From Eutreptiella sp. 'Long Island Sound 2002' (lineage: Eukaryota; Euglenozoa; Euglenophyceae; Eutreptiales; Eutreptiaceae), in NCBI GenBank assembly GCA_964036045.1, contig OZ038402.1:11029513-11093512 (forward strand): a stretch of DNA of 64,000 nt, read 5' to 3'. The notes under the pieces are model-generated. The model was not told where the DNA came from and searched no databases. It worked only from the letters and a program-made list of their open reading frames with translations. Shown piece after piece: positions 11,053 through 21,530 of this stretch (its first letter is position 1; the number at the start of each line of letters is the position of its first letter). The translations under genes were made by a program, and so were the position numbers.

Positions 11053-11564
11053 ATCTGCAGTGATATCTTTCCCCACTGCTTGGGGACGCATCTGCCACTG
11101 ACAAAAAACCCAAACTGTGTGTTTCTGTCTGACTGACTGCTGGCCTGGCTCAGGGACTGATTGGCTGACTGTCAACCTCTCTTGCTGTACAGCATGCAGG
11201 GGGGAACTCTGTCTTCCAACAGCGCGGATGGGCTCATGAAGCATGGACGGGCCTCACGTGAGGTGACTTAAAGGACGGAGGGAGGAGCCTCTTGTCATAC
11301 AGGGCGGCAGCTCTCCAGAAACCCGCGCGACTTGCCCCTTGGGTGAGTCTGGGAGCTGGAATGGGTAGAAGTCCCATGGACTATTGCTCCTTAATATGAT
11401 TTCCTCCTGTCAACCTCTCTTCGAGGTGCACTGCTGAAGGCAATAGAATTTTTGACATCAACAGATTTCATTCCTCGTTGCCCCAGTGGCGTGGCAGTTT
11501 CTGATACTGCATGAGCAGATGACAGATTACAGGTGAGCTTCAAGTATACGTCCCGCCACCACGG

Positions 11565-11700
11565 GTGCTATGCGGCCCAGGTACCGCACAGGACAACATA
11601 TGTTGTACTTACACTGTCATTACTGATCCGGCCCGTCTGGCCGAGCACTTACGAAGAACTTGTGAGTCTGAGCCAAAAAAAAAACCCAGGTTTCCCCCAG
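11565..11700 (+). pseudogene. Possible DNA-transposase N-terminal fragment
   Basis: One frame reads DPARLAEHLRRTC, reminiscent of the His/Cys end of BED-type fingers in hAT transposases. A related phrase, AEPVRLTEHLEC, occurs at 14.55 kb. The flanking GGCGTGGCAG motif recurs at 14.43 and 29.22 kb. The family assignment is tentative. Confidence 0.25.
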
Positions 11701-11844
11701 AAACCCCAGTTTGGCATCACTGCCTCTCTTATCCACAGTGTGCCCTCCCGCCCGTCAGATTTGTTGTTCGAATTACACTGTGCCCGTGTCTTGAGGGCAG
11801 GGAGGATCCAGAGAACCAGCCAAACATTTGTTGCACTGGTGGTC

Positions 11845-12002
11845 CAAAGTCTCACATCGTGCGCTGCATGTACTTTTACTGGCTGGGTCTCAAAGGGATC
11901 TGTCCGTTGGCAGTGCCGCATGTCTCAAGTGACAGCTTGTGTATCTTGCCCACTGCACGATGTGCATCCTACGTTTTTTTTACCCCCCTCCCCCCATTGT
12001 CT
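11845..12002 (+). repeat. Direct repeat, copy 1 (with 16,292-16,445)
   Basis: About 155 bp starting CAAAGTCTCACA and ending CCCCCATTGTCTTGC is shared with 16,292-16,445 with few mismatches, plus a 12-bp indel near 11,890. It is non-coding. Confidence 0.8.
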
Positions 12003-12437
12003 TGCCCCACGCCTTGTCCTTCCCTTTGTTTTGTGTAAGGATGGATGTTGCCGCCAACGGTGCTGGAACACAAATTTTGGACCGAACTCCTTCTTCCACC
12101 AAACCCCCACCCCCCACATTTGTGTAGTCAAAATGATCAGCGACGTGGGGATCATTTTGAGCCACATATATATACATGTTAGGGTCGACCCCCCCCCCCC
12201 TTCAGCGGGCGTCCGTTCCACCCCCCCCCCCCCCTACATTGTTCCTCCCACCCTTGCCCTCCATCGCAGACATGTCAGAAAATATGCACAATTTTCAAGC
12301 CTTTTGAAGAAACGGGTGTCTCAGATATACAACCACTTTTTATGACCATGGTCTGCCACCTTTCACTATGCGCTTTGCACAATTTCTGCACTGTCCCTAC
12401 ACTGGGTGACTTGAACATTGCTCTGCGGGGGGGGGGG
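12003..12437 (-). repeat. Arm 2 of the long-distance inverted repeat
   Basis: Reverse-complement copy of 741-1,085. It carries an extra C-rich insertion at about 12,180-12,232. Confidence 0.7.
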
Positions 12438-12591
12438 GGGGGGCTGGTCGCAAGCAACGCTGCTCACACCCCTCAGCCTTGACGGACCTCCTGCTCCAGC
12501 CTTCCACATGCCGCATGCAGTGAGCGTTCGGCTGCATCTTGAGCTGCAGGTGCACGCCGACCCACTGATGCCGCCGCCCTCGGGCCTGCGT

Positions 12592-13578
12592 TCCGCAGCA
12601 TGGCATATCTCTCGCGGTCGGTACCGAATGCGCCAACTCGGTGGGTTTTCGGTGGTCGTGGTCATTGTTGCCTGATCTGTGCCCACTGTGTGTCCCGTAG
12701 GGGGGGGGTATATGGGGTATATTCGGAAAGCCCTTGAAAAGGGCTATTTGGAACACCCTGGGTCTGCATGCTGTACTGACAACATGTTTGAGCTTTTCGT
12801 CCTTTTTTGACGGTGCCTGTGTTCCTTGCTGCCTCTTTTTGTCAACAGGCAGCTACCATGTCTGCATACAAATTTACACCATGGGTTGTTGCTTCCCCCG
12901 ATGCACCACAACAGCCTTCGGTGCGCAAAAGAGCGCGCTCAGGGGGTGTGAGGTGGGTGCAGGTGCATGAGCCTGGCAGCCAGGCAAAGAAGCCCCGTAC
13001 GGCCGCTTCACAGCAACCTGTGTGCACACACCAGCAGCACCAGATTCTGACCACCGCAGAGGCCGCTTCTTTTGCAAGTCAACTTTGGGATCGTAAAGTA
13101 CACCCCACGAAGGCTTCACAGCAGGAGTTTCTGGCCACATGCCTTGACGTTGATTTGGAGAAAAAAGTCAAGCATGCACACTGGCACAAGTACACTAGAA
13201 AGAGGGGTCATCAGACAACACCACCCATTTACGAATGGCCACCGAAGGATATGATCGCAACAAGTACCATGGACAATACAGCAGATTCGGATTCAGAATA
13301 ATCAGTGGTCCCTCGGGCATTGCCCTGTCTTGTGCATCGTCCACTTTGCAGCTCCATTTGCTCAAAAAATGTGATCATCTACCACCCCCCTCCCCAACCC
13401 ATACATTTCTGAAACGGCCTTTTCTCACAGATTTCAAAAAGTATACACATACCCCCCCCCCCCCAAAGGGACGAATTTTTGGCGCATTGGACCCAAAGTT
13501 CATAAAACCTCAGCAACAGTGCCAAAAACCACCGCGTTGGCGCACAACGAATGTCCCTGAGAGATATGCCTCTCTGCT
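12592..13578 (+). mobile_element. TIR element carrying a small gene, copy 1
   Basis: Left end 12,592-12,650 and right end 13,521-13,578 are imperfect inverted repeats. They share CCGCAGCA, GCATATCTCTC and TGCGCCAAC(T/G)CGGTGG in order. A second copy at 22,651-23,560 has the same termini and interior organisation: a GTGTCCCGTAG segment, a conserved leader, a CAACAG acceptor, a small ORF, a conserved 3' region and a poly-C tract. No transposase is seen. Confidence 0.65.
12858..13301 (+). CDS. Small acidic-tailed protein of the TIR element
   Basis: An ATG directly downstream of a good 3' splice-type sequence (CTTTTTGTCAACAG, then GCAGCTACC) opens a 147-residue frame. The N terminus is MSAYKFTPW. 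A basic stretch follows (RKRARSGG), then a helical-looking middle with W-x-R-K-V and HWHK motifs, and an acidic end DSDSE. I do not recognise the family. The paralogue at 22,900-23,298 keeps the N terminus, W-x-K-V, HW-x-K and DSDSE although the rest has diverged, which argues for a real, selected protein rather than a chance frame. It may be a DNA-binding accessory protein of the element; that is inference. Confidence 0.6.
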   Translation: MSAYKFTPWVVASPDAPQQPSVRKRARSGGVRWVQVHEPGSQAKKPRTAASQQPVCTHQQHQILTTAEAASFASQLWDRKVHPTKASQQEFLATCLDVDLEKKVKHAHWHKYTRKRGHQTTPPIYEWPPKDMIATSTMDNTADSDSE

Positions 13579-13970
13579 GCGGCCCATGTGGAAGTGCGCA
13601 GAAGCGGGGCCAAGGAATTTCAGGCACAGCACAATGAGGGGATGCCTTGGGGTGGCTGAGCCGGTAACACACCGCATTGATAAAGCAGCTGCAAAGCAGC
13701 GATGTGCTGTGGCTTGGGACCGCTTCGCCTTGCAGCTGTGCGCAGGTGCACTTGCTTTGCATCCTCCATCCCTCCTCCGCCTTGACGAGCCAACCACACA
13801 ACATGCAGTACCACAGTGTAAACCTCCCCCCCCCCCTTTATAGAACGCCTCTGTCGTGCCGGACGCGCGCCAGGCATCTTTTAGTTTTTTTCCTACCATT
13901 CCCTACCCCTGCCTGTTTTTGCCCTCCCCTCACCAAACAATCTGCCCCCAGGAAGCCAGGGGTGATGTAG

Positions 13971-14037
13971 CCACTTCTGATTTGGTCCCCTTCTATTGGT
14001 GACCCCCGAGAAGGCAGGGGTGATGTAACCATTCTGC
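13971..14037 (+). repeat. Fragment of the 17-22 kb repeat family
   Basis: TGATTTGGTCCCCTTCTATT, GACCCCCGAGAA and GGTGATGTA match the internal segment of the repeats at 17.25-17.31 and 17.97-18.03 kb. Confidence 0.5.
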
Positions 14038-14347
14038 CCACACGTGCCTTGCAGGGAAGGTTTGCGGTCCGGTGCGGCTTCCCGAGGTGAGGATAAACTT
14101 GGGGCTAGAGCCAAGATACTCATCCCAGCTCTAGCCACAGCTGTTCAGGCGGAGGTGTACGCCGTACGCTGCCTCTGCCACCAAGCCAGCTGTGCCTCCC
14201 ACTGGAGTGTCTCCTGTCCCACCTGTCTCTGCATATCTTGCTCTCACATTGTTCACACATGCTGATTTGTCCTCCACTGTGAGAGCATGGCTGAATACCA
14301 GGCTGCTTACTCTCTAGTATCACCTGAAGAAGATAGTATACCCTCTC

Positions 14348-14776
14348 TTGGACGCAGTGTTACATCCATCCATGGAATTGACCGACCTGAGTGCAGCACA
14401 GAATCACCTTTTCTGGGAAGCCTTCATGGCGTGGCAGTTGCATCCCACTGCATCTGCTGGTTACAGAATTCAAGGTTCAAATAAACTCCCCACCGTCATT
14501 GACGGCTTGTGGAGTCACCACAGGGGTCAATATATTTTGTACTTTGCCTGGCACGCAGAACCGGTCCGTCTGACCGAGCACCTGGAATGCACACGGACGT
14601 CGGAGCAAAAAAAAAAAGAAAAGGAATTAAGCAAGGTCAGTGCCATTGCGGGACATGTTGCCAAACAGCCTCTCCATCATTCCGTGCACATGTTCCCTCA
14701 ACATGCAAGTGTTTCTGCGTCTGCTAGAGCCATTTTGCCCATTTTGCTCCCTGAACACCGTTGTTTTCTCAGTTGA
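14348..14776 (+). pseudogene. Possible transposon exon fragment
   Basis: The frame contains FMAWQLHPTASAGYR, which is nearly repeated as VMAWQSHPTASAGDR at about 29,216-29,262, and AEPVRLTEHLEC, related to 11.62 kb. The shared wording between copies shows a dispersed coding element. No catalytic domain is visible, so I leave the function open. Confidence 0.3.
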
Positions 14777-15054
14777 ACCGCTGCATTGCCTTCGGTGCTG
14801 ATTTATGGCAACACGCGTGAAATTGTATTGTATTGTATTGCAGAGGACCTGTTCCGGGTCGCTGCAGCCACTGTGCATCACCTCAAAAAGCGCTCACAGC
14901 CCTGTGCCCCTGAAAACCCCAACCCAAAAAGGACCTGCATGCGCCGCACTCCCCCAAAACCCCTAAACCAGAACACTCGGCCCTTGCGCTTGTCGGTGGT
15001 GTCAGCTGGACGCCAGTTACCCCCCCCCCCCCCCATCCACCGTGTCCAAGAACC

Positions 15055-15440
15055 ACCTTGCGCAAGAACCGCCCCCTGGTTCCGCGGTCGAATTTTCCAC
15101 ATCACCTTTTTTCATGGTTCTGGTGGATGTGGGACAGCTATTCAGGTGTGCAGGACAACATTTCAGTCAGTTAAACACAGTTGAACATTAGATCCTTCCA
15201 TGCACGGTGGAAGGCACACTACAGCCCAGTCAGCTGAGGTTCAGTTCTTTGGTGTTCATTTGTCAATGTGGTTAAGTGTGGGAAAGGAGAGGGCGCGCAT
15301 GCCGCGGCGCAACGCGCCGGAAAAATTTTTTCCCGCGGTACGGGGCTGCCCACGGTCATGCGCAAGAACCAACCCCTGGTTCCGCGGTCGAAATTTGGTG
15401 CGCAAGAACCAACCCCTGGTTCCCCGGTCGAACATTGCCG
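15055..15440 (+). repeat. Three copies of a GCGCAAGAACC hairpin unit
   Basis: Units at about 15,059-15,095, 15,360-15,395 and 15,401-15,436 read GCGCAAGAACC, then CCCCTGGTTCC, then CGGTCGAA. Each contains an AACC/GGTT inverted pair. The last two are tandem. Confidence 0.65.
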
Positions 15441-15867
15441 GTTCCTGGACACGGGGGGGTACTATTTTTTCACCAACCTATGGCAGGTTGGCCCTCCTGT
15501 CGCCCCCCCCCCCCCTTCTATTTTCCCCCCACAGGTGTGGAATGCCACTCCCCAGTGCCCTCCTTGTGGTCCTGCTCCCTCCTTGGTCTCCCCCGGTGCG
15601 TCGCCGACCACTCCCCCTAAACTAGAATAGGGACAGCAGTGTTCTCTGCCCCTATGCGAATAGCGAATTGCGAATAGCAACCAACTGTGCCTGAGTGTCG
15701 TCCCCCTCTCCCTCCCTGTTGCTGATAGTGTATGAAATGCAACCCGCTGATTCGCCTTCAATCTTCACGCCGCTGTCTTTTTCAGCCTACAGTCATTGTG
15801 CCTCATGCACACTGGGAAGCCTACGGGCGTGGCAGTCTCCCACTGCATAACCTGGTTTCAGACTCAG

Positions 15868-16005
15868 CTAATCCTCACTGCGTGTCAGATCCGCTACCAC
15901 AGCCCATGTGGGATCATCGTAGCACTGGACAGCTGTGAACGTTGATTCCGAGAGGTCATCTCGAGTACTGTGGAGTGAGCGGGCTACGCCAGCTCATCTT
16001 GGGCA
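15868..16005 (+). repeat. Dispersed repeat, copy 1 (with 19,583-19,715)
   Basis: CTAATC(C/G)TCACTGCGTGTCAG through CCAGCTCATCTTGG is shared with 19,583-19,715. A shorter version is at 21,073-21,120 (CTCGAGTAC..GCTCATCTTGG). It is non-coding. Confidence 0.75.
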
Positions 16006-16084
16006 GCAACAAAGAAAAATGACAACATTTGTGAAATGAATCTGCTTATGGTGTTTGCCTCATTTTGTGTGTTCAGTGCCCCCT

Positions 16085-16160
16085 CCCCCCCTTGTGTAAG
16101 CTACGCCCTTGTCCAAGCTACAGTAGGCGTAGGGACCGTAATAATTGTGTACGTAATTTC
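16085..16160 (+). repeat. Short hairpin element family 1, copy
   Basis: Poly-C and TTGTGTAAGCTACGCC are followed by a stem, CTACGCC (16,101-16,107) pairing with GGCGTAG (16,126-16,132). The loop contains TTGTCCAAGC and the segment ends GACCGTAATAATT. Confidence 0.7.
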
Positions 16161-16291
16161 CGTTCCCACACACACCCACCGTTGTTGCTTTGGTGCGCTC
16201 ACCACAGGTAGTTTAATTTTTGTCTTTACTGTTTTTTGGTGTTCATCGGTCATTCACACGGGTTTGGCCCCTGTTGTGGGGACTCGGCTGA

Positions 16292-16445
16292 ACACCAAAG
16301 TCTCACAACGTGCACTGCATGTGCTTTTACTGGCTGGGTCTCTGTCCGTTGGCAGTGCCGCATGTCTGAAGTGACAGCTTGTGTATCTTGCCCACTGCAC
16401 GATGTGCATCCTACAGTTTTTTACCTTCCTCCCCCCATTGTCTTG
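16292..16445 (+). repeat. Direct repeat, copy 2 (with 11,845-12,002)
   Basis: Second copy of the non-coding repeat described at 11,845. It lacks the short AAAGGGAT-type insertion seen in copy 1. Confidence 0.8.
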
Positions 16446-16628
16446 CGTGGGGGACCGTCACTTAGTCAACACAAAATTTTGTTACGGCTCACTGTGTTGT
16501 TGTTTGCCTGACCGTGTTGTGAGCTGCTGCCACTTGTATCCCTTGTACTCTTGGCAGGACATTTTGCTCATATTTTCTGAAATGGAACTTGACAGAAGAA
16601 CCATGTTTACCTCCGGGAAGAATGTAAG

Positions 16629-16720
16629 GGGGTGCACCGTGCGCTGTGTGCGCGCTGTGCGAAAAGTCGGCTGTTTTCCACCCCCGGTAGCCATGGGTCC
16701 TAGGGTCCTGAATTCTGCAC
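16629..16720 (+). repeat. GTGCGCTGTG..CCCCCGGTAGCC repeat, copy 1 (with 28,345-28,455)
   Basis: GTGCACCGTGCGCTGTG, GTGCGAAAAGTCGGCTGTTT and CACCCCCGGTAGCCA, then GGGTCCTGA, recur at 28,345-28,455. Both are non-coding. Confidence 0.75.
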
Positions 16721-16827
16721 CCTACAGCCCCTGCTGGTGCACCAGGGATTTTTTTGTTTAGTCTGATGCTTGCCACGTGTCCCAGTGTCGTGAATTCTGC
16801 TTTTGAATTGACCATGCATGCTTCTGT

Positions 16828-16915
16828 AGGTGGGTGATTTTCAGGGGTGTTCCCAGGATAAACAACGTAATAATTGGCGTTGTGCACGTGCTGTGCGAAA
16901 ACGCCCCCTGATGTT
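16828..16915 (+). repeat. Dispersed GTAGGTGGGTG..CAG repeat, copy 2
   Basis: Same unit as 9,225-9,310 and 29,089-29,170, ending in GTGCGAAAACGCCCC. Confidence 0.65.
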
Positions 16916-17134
16916 CATCCGCTCCACAGAGGAACCTGTTTTGGCGCAGGTCGTTGGATATTCAGAGCATGGGAGGTGGAAAATTGGCTTGCGCCCGGCG
17001 CGGGGGGGAGGGGGGGGTCATGGCTGTCACCTGAAGGTAAGGGGTGGGGGGTTGGGAAATTGACACCTGTGACAGGACCCATGTTTGGTCCAAACTGACT
17101 ACTTTTTTGTTTTGACCGCAGACCCTTTAAGGGG

Positions 17135-17854
17135 GCGCGCAGTGCGCGCGCAGTGCAACTATTTGGGCGTCTGGCCGTACTAGAGACCCATACTTTGAGA
17201 TACTAAGGGCCCCTAGGGGCATCATGGTGACCCCTAGCGGAGGTTTTGACTTCTGATTTTGTCCCCCTTTGTTTGGGGACCCCCGAGAATGCAAGGGTGA
17301 CGTAGCATTTCCGCCCTCTTTTGGGCCCCAACCTTCCGGTGCTATTGAGGAAAGTGAAGAGACATTGTATGGATTATGAGATTGGCTCCATGGATGGTGC
17401 ATACAAGGGGTGCCTCCATGTGGCATGGCCATTTATCGGTTGAAAGACGTTGACCGAGCGGCAAAAGGAGTACAATGATGTTCATGGTTTCTATAGGGCA
17501 CGCATTGAGCACTTGTTTGCACGCATGTGGCACTGGGGCATCGTAAGGAACATATGGAGGGGATCCGGTACGGAGTTGCATGAGTACGTGCGTGTACTCT
17601 TGCATTTGCAGCAATTTTTGATTTGAAGACAGGTGGAACAGAAAGACAGTTCTGTGTTCTTGAGGGTGGCGACCAATGCGCTGTTCATGGCGTTTCCAGT
17701 TGTGCATGATGTGTGTTATGTGAAGGGAAGGTAGTTTGCAGCTTTCTTGAGCTAGGGCAGTTTGGGTCACCTAATTCTACGGGCGTTTCCAAGGGGTTTG
17801 CTTGGGAGCTCTTCGGGGGGAACATAGTCTAAAATAAAAGTAGCGCGCAGTGCA
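17135..17854 (+). mobile_element. GCGCGCAGTGC-bounded element, unit 1
   Basis: It starts GCGCGCAGTGCGCGCGCAGT, then GCAACTATTTGGGCGTCTGG. It ends with a segment containing GGGTCACCTAATTCT, GGGGGAACATAGTCT and GTAGCGCGCAGTGCA. Units 2 (17,855-18,629), 3 (19,011-19,362) and 4 (21,531-22,026) share both ends but differ inside, as expected for non-autonomous elements that carry different cargo. Confidence 0.65.
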
Positions 17855-18190
17855 GCGCGCAGTGCGCGCGCAGTGCAACTATTTGGGCGTCTGGCCGTAC
17901 TAGAGACCCATACTTTGTGATACTAGGGGCCCCTAGTGGCATCATGGTGAGCCCTAGCGTAGGTTTTGACTTCTGATTTTGTTCCCCTTCTTTTGGGGAC
18001 CCCCGAGAATGCAAGGGTGACGTAGCATTTCCGCCCTCTTTTGGGCCCCAACCTTCCGGTGCTATTGAGGAAACCGGGACAATCTTTGAATCCACGCTTT
18101 GTTGCGTGGTGCATCATGGTGACCCTTGGCCTAGGTTTTGACTTCTGATTTTGTTCCCCTTCTTTTGGGGACCCCCGAGAATGCAGTGTG

Positions 18191-18328
18191 GGTGATGATG
18201 GGGATGTTTGTGCTCTTTGTTGCACCAAGTTTGACCCTGAAAAGATGTCCATGTGTGACAAGTGTGAATTGCAATATTGTACGGATTGCATTGACACGCA
18301 CACATGTGACAGTGTGACATTTCTTTGA
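18191..18328 (+). pseudogene. Cys-rich zinc-finger exon fragment
   Basis: One frame reads VCALCCTKF, then MCDKCELQYCTDCIDTHTC and a stop at 18,326. The spacing of CxxC pairs and a late His/Cys resembles cross-brace fingers (RING, PHD or B-box type). It has no obvious start and looks like a piece of a gene carried inside the repeat. Unit 1 lacks it. Confidence 0.4.
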
Positions 18329-18384
18329 TTCTGCAACTGTGTCATGTTGTGCACACAAGTTGCGTATTCTCAATGTGTACTTAG

Positions 18385-18585
18385 TTGACAATGGACCAGA
18401 AAGACAGTTGTGTGTTCTTGAGGGTGGCGACCAATGCGCTGTTCATGGCCTTTCCAGATGTGCATGATGTGTGTTATGTTCAGAGAAGGTGGTTTGCAAC
18501 TTTCTTGAGCTGGGGCAGTTTGGGTCACCTAATTCTAAGGGCGTTTCCAAGGGGTGTGCTTGGGGGCTCTTCCGGGGGAACATAG
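18385..18585 (+). pseudogene. Short conserved frame inside unit 2
   Basis: A 66-codon frame with FLRVATNALFMAFPDVHDVC, also present in unit 1 (about 17,650-17,740) with a stop after the equivalent of CYV. No family is recognised. Conservation between two units is the only support. Confidence 0.3.
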
Positions 18586-18744
18586 TCTAAAAGTAGCGCG
18601 CAGTGCGCGCGCAGTGCAAAGATTCCCCCATTGGTGGGGGGATTACAAGGGGGAGGGGGGTAGCTCTAATTTCGGGGATTTTTGTGCATGAAATCCCCCT
18701 TTCTTGCACCAGCTCACCATGCAATCTTCTCTTTTTGAACCCGG

Positions 18745-18820
18745 GCGTCTGCGGCCTTATCCAAGCTACAGTAGGGGCAGGGGCCGCATTAATTTGGGAT
18801 TTTTGGGTAGCTTATAACAC
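18745..18820 (+). repeat. Short hairpin element family 1, copy with altered stem
   Basis: GCGGCC (18,751-18,756) can pair with GGCCGC (18,782-18,787) around the conserved TTATCCAAGCTACAGTAGG. It ends in GGGTAGCTTATAACACG. Confidence 0.55.
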
Positions 18821-19010
18821 GTGGTACAAGCTCCCCGTGGTCCTAGGCTGGTGGAGCATCTCTTGTCATACAGGCAAGGCACTCACACTCATCACAGCGA
18901 CTTCTGACAGCGAGGGGTCTCGATGAGGGACAGGTACCCAGCCCACGGGCAATCGCTCCTAAATATGGTCCTAGGCAAAAGGCGGTGGGCAACACCTGGG
19001 GGAGCCTTAA

Positions 19011-19362
19011 GCGCAGTGCGCGCGCAGTGCAACTATTTGGGCGTCTGGCCGTACTAGAGACCCATACTTTGAGATACTAGGGGCACCGAGGGGTATCATG
19101 GTGACCCCTAGCGGAGGTTTTGACTTCTGATTTTTCCACAACATGCTTGCGTGGAGGTTGGCTCTTTTATGTCCAGATTTATAATGCCTGCTGGATGTAT
19201 TTTGGATATCACCGAGGTTATGTCGCTAGTTTTGGACTACTGGATTGGTGAGTTTGGGTCACCTAATTCTAAGGGCGTTTCCAAGGGGTGTGCCTGGGGG
19301 CTCTTCGGGGGGAACATAGTCTAAAAGTAGCGCGCAGTGCACGCGCAGTGCAAGGATTCCCC
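19011..19362 (+). mobile_element. GCGCGCAGTGC-bounded element, unit 3
   Basis: A short member of the family described at 17,135. It keeps the 5' and 3' segments and has a different, unrecognised interior (19,135-19,250). It is preceded by TTAA, as is unit 4. Confidence 0.6.
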
Positions 19363-19582
19363 CTAGAAGCTGTGGCGAGACGTTGCTGTGCAATGGTGGA
19401 GATGCAACTCACATGGTGCTGCTCCAACCAGGATTAGGAAATGTACAGTGGTGCACGTTCAACATTCACATCCGTCTGTAGGCATGGTGGTCACCTCTCG
19501 CACTCAAGAGCATAGCTTAGGAATGTGCACGTGAGCTCAGGGTCTTTGCCTTCGGGCCCTGGGCCTCCCAGGGACCTGGCCA

Positions 19583-19715
19583 GCTAATCGTCACTGCGTG
19601 TCAGATCCGCTACCACAGTCATTTGTGGGGTCATCGTAGAACTGGACTGCTCTGAGCCTTGATCCCCAGGGGTTACCTCGAGTACTGTGAAGTGAGCAGG
19701 CTATGCCAGCTCATC
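19583..19715 (+). repeat. Dispersed repeat, copy 2 (with 15,868-16,005)
   Basis: Second copy of the repeat noted at 15,868. Confidence 0.75.
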
Positions 19716-19719
19716 TTGG

Positions 19720-21060
19720 TCTGAGCCAAAAACAAAAAAAGATCCCCAGAGGTGGTAAGTTTGCCATTGTGGCATGCTTGACAGTCATCTGCGGCAGAAG
19801 CAAGAAAAGGATGAGATACCATGACTCCAGGAGGGAAAGGCGGCTGTCCCAGTGCGGCCTGCTTTTTTCTTATCTCTTAAGTGGGGTGCTTTAAGTCTTG
19901 CATCATGGGTGGGAGCACTTCACCTACACCAATTCAGTTGTTGTTACAACCATAAAAACCACCACCCTTTGTCGGATTCATATCAAACAAAGCTGGCTAA
20001 ATCGGTACTCCTTTTCGGAAGTATGACCGGTGGTGGACAATTCACCGCTGAAGGACTGCTTAGATAGATGCAAACTGATCTGTGCGATTTAGTCTGTGGT
20101 TGGTGCCAAAGGACACAGATTGCTTAGTGTGCACCAATAGTGATAGATTATTGTATCCCTATACTCTTGAGATGCAGTTGGTTGCAGAAAATGTAGAAAG
20201 CCGCACTGCATGTTCCACATCCGTGGATGTGTTCGCGGCCCAGCAGCAGGGTATTGGTACAATGAACAAGGGTTTGCTTGAATTCACTATGAACCTGGCA
20301 GTTTGAGCAGAGCTTGGACTGGTATCCCCCTCCCCCGAAAAAAAGAGGGGAGAGCTTACCAGACGGTCCATGAAACATTCGATAGCCGTTTTGTGCAGCG
20401 ACCTCAAGGCAACATTCAGCACTGGTCTGGTTTGCGTTGTAGTGCAGCAAGGCAAAGCAAGGTGCTGTGAGTTGTGGCTATGACCATATGCCCGTGTCAC
20501 GGGGGCATGTGTGAGCCCAGTATCCGTTGCTCATGCACCCCCCCCCCCAAAAAAAGCACAAACCCTCAATATAATCTTTTTTTCAGTACCCAAGTTGGAG
20601 GCTCCCGGCAAGTGCTTGCATGTGTGTCATATACCCCACACCCCCTGCCCATACCTTGAAGGTATGGGGGTGAGGTATAGGGGGGAGAGACTGGACACCC
20701 TAAAGTTAAGGCAATCCGGTTAGGATTGCAGTGCACACCGCCAAAAATTAGTAACAGACAATACAACGTCTTCCCTTGTGAGGGATGGGGGTTGCATTTG
20801 ACACAAGAGTCGCCGTTCACATCTCTTGCGAGACTAGCATAGTGGTGCAACCGATGGTTGCCACATGGTATGCACATGACTCACACTACACCTCGGGATA
20901 TCTTCCCGGGTGTACAGCATAAAGGTGGTATGCACCTTGCTTGTGTGCATTGGTAGTCGTCCAACTTCCTTCTTCGATACAGCTTTCTTTGTGCATGGCA
21001 CGCCCCTGTTTTCACGCCATATGTATGTTCACTACGCCCCAACTCTTCGTACTTAATGCT
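19720..21060. other. No recognised gene
   Basis: There is no domain-bearing frame here. A poly-C/poly-A spot lies near 20,540 and CCCCACACCCC-type sequence near 20,635. Confidence 0.35.
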
Positions 21061-21149
21061 CACTCAACTAGTTGTCTCGAGTACCATATGGTGAGCAGGA
21101 TACACAAGCTCATCTTGGTCTCTAACAAACAAAAAACAAGCGTTGGTAC

Positions 21150-21232
21150 CCCCCCCCCTGTATAAGCTATGCCCTTGTCCAAGCTACAGTAGGCGTAGGG
21201 ACCGTAATAATTGTGCACGTAATTTTAATTGC
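21150..21232 (+). repeat. Short hairpin element family 1, copy with a wobble pair
   Basis: Poly-C and TGTATAAGC precede stem CTATGCC (21,167-21,173) pairing with GGCGTAG (21,192-21,198), where the changed base gives a T-G wobble. The loop TTGTCCAAGC is unchanged. Confidence 0.7.
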
Positions 21233-21530
21233 GTACGAAATGTAGTGCGGCCACATGAGACATGGGTTTGTCGTCATTACATGGAGCCATGGACACATGC
21301 AACATGCCACATGCAAGGAAATTTGATTTCCAAGAATTTGAAGTTGCCTGAGCCCAAACCAGCCCCTAAGCCTCAGCCAAAGGCATCTTCAAGTGGTGAG
21401 CATGTGCAATTGTTCCGCATGGTGTATGATTGCAAGAAGGGTTTCCAAGCCGAACATTTGTAGGCTTCGCGTCCTTCATTGCTTGTGCCAACATGGGTGT
21501 GAACCTGAAATTTTCATGTTCCCAAGTTAA

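Larger units (their letters stand above)
10602..11449 (+). mobile_element. Helitron2/HINE-like element A, non-autonomous
   Basis: The left end CACCTCGAAGAGAGGTTG (10,602-10,619) is repeated as an exact inverse at 11,411-11,428. Only the right copy is followed by a small hairpin and the terminal ATAGAAT. Such asymmetric inverted repeats plus a 3' hairpin are the hallmark of Helitron2/HINE elements. No Rep/helicase is encoded. The interior holds a convergent pair of tRNA-like modules. Confidence 0.6.
17855..18629 (+). mobile_element. GCGCGCAGTGC-bounded element, unit 2
   Basis: Directly adjoins unit 1. It keeps the family ends and contains a fragment coding for a Cys-rich finger (18,191-18,328) and a 66-codon frame (18,385-18,585) shared in part with unit 1. 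Confidence 0.65.
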
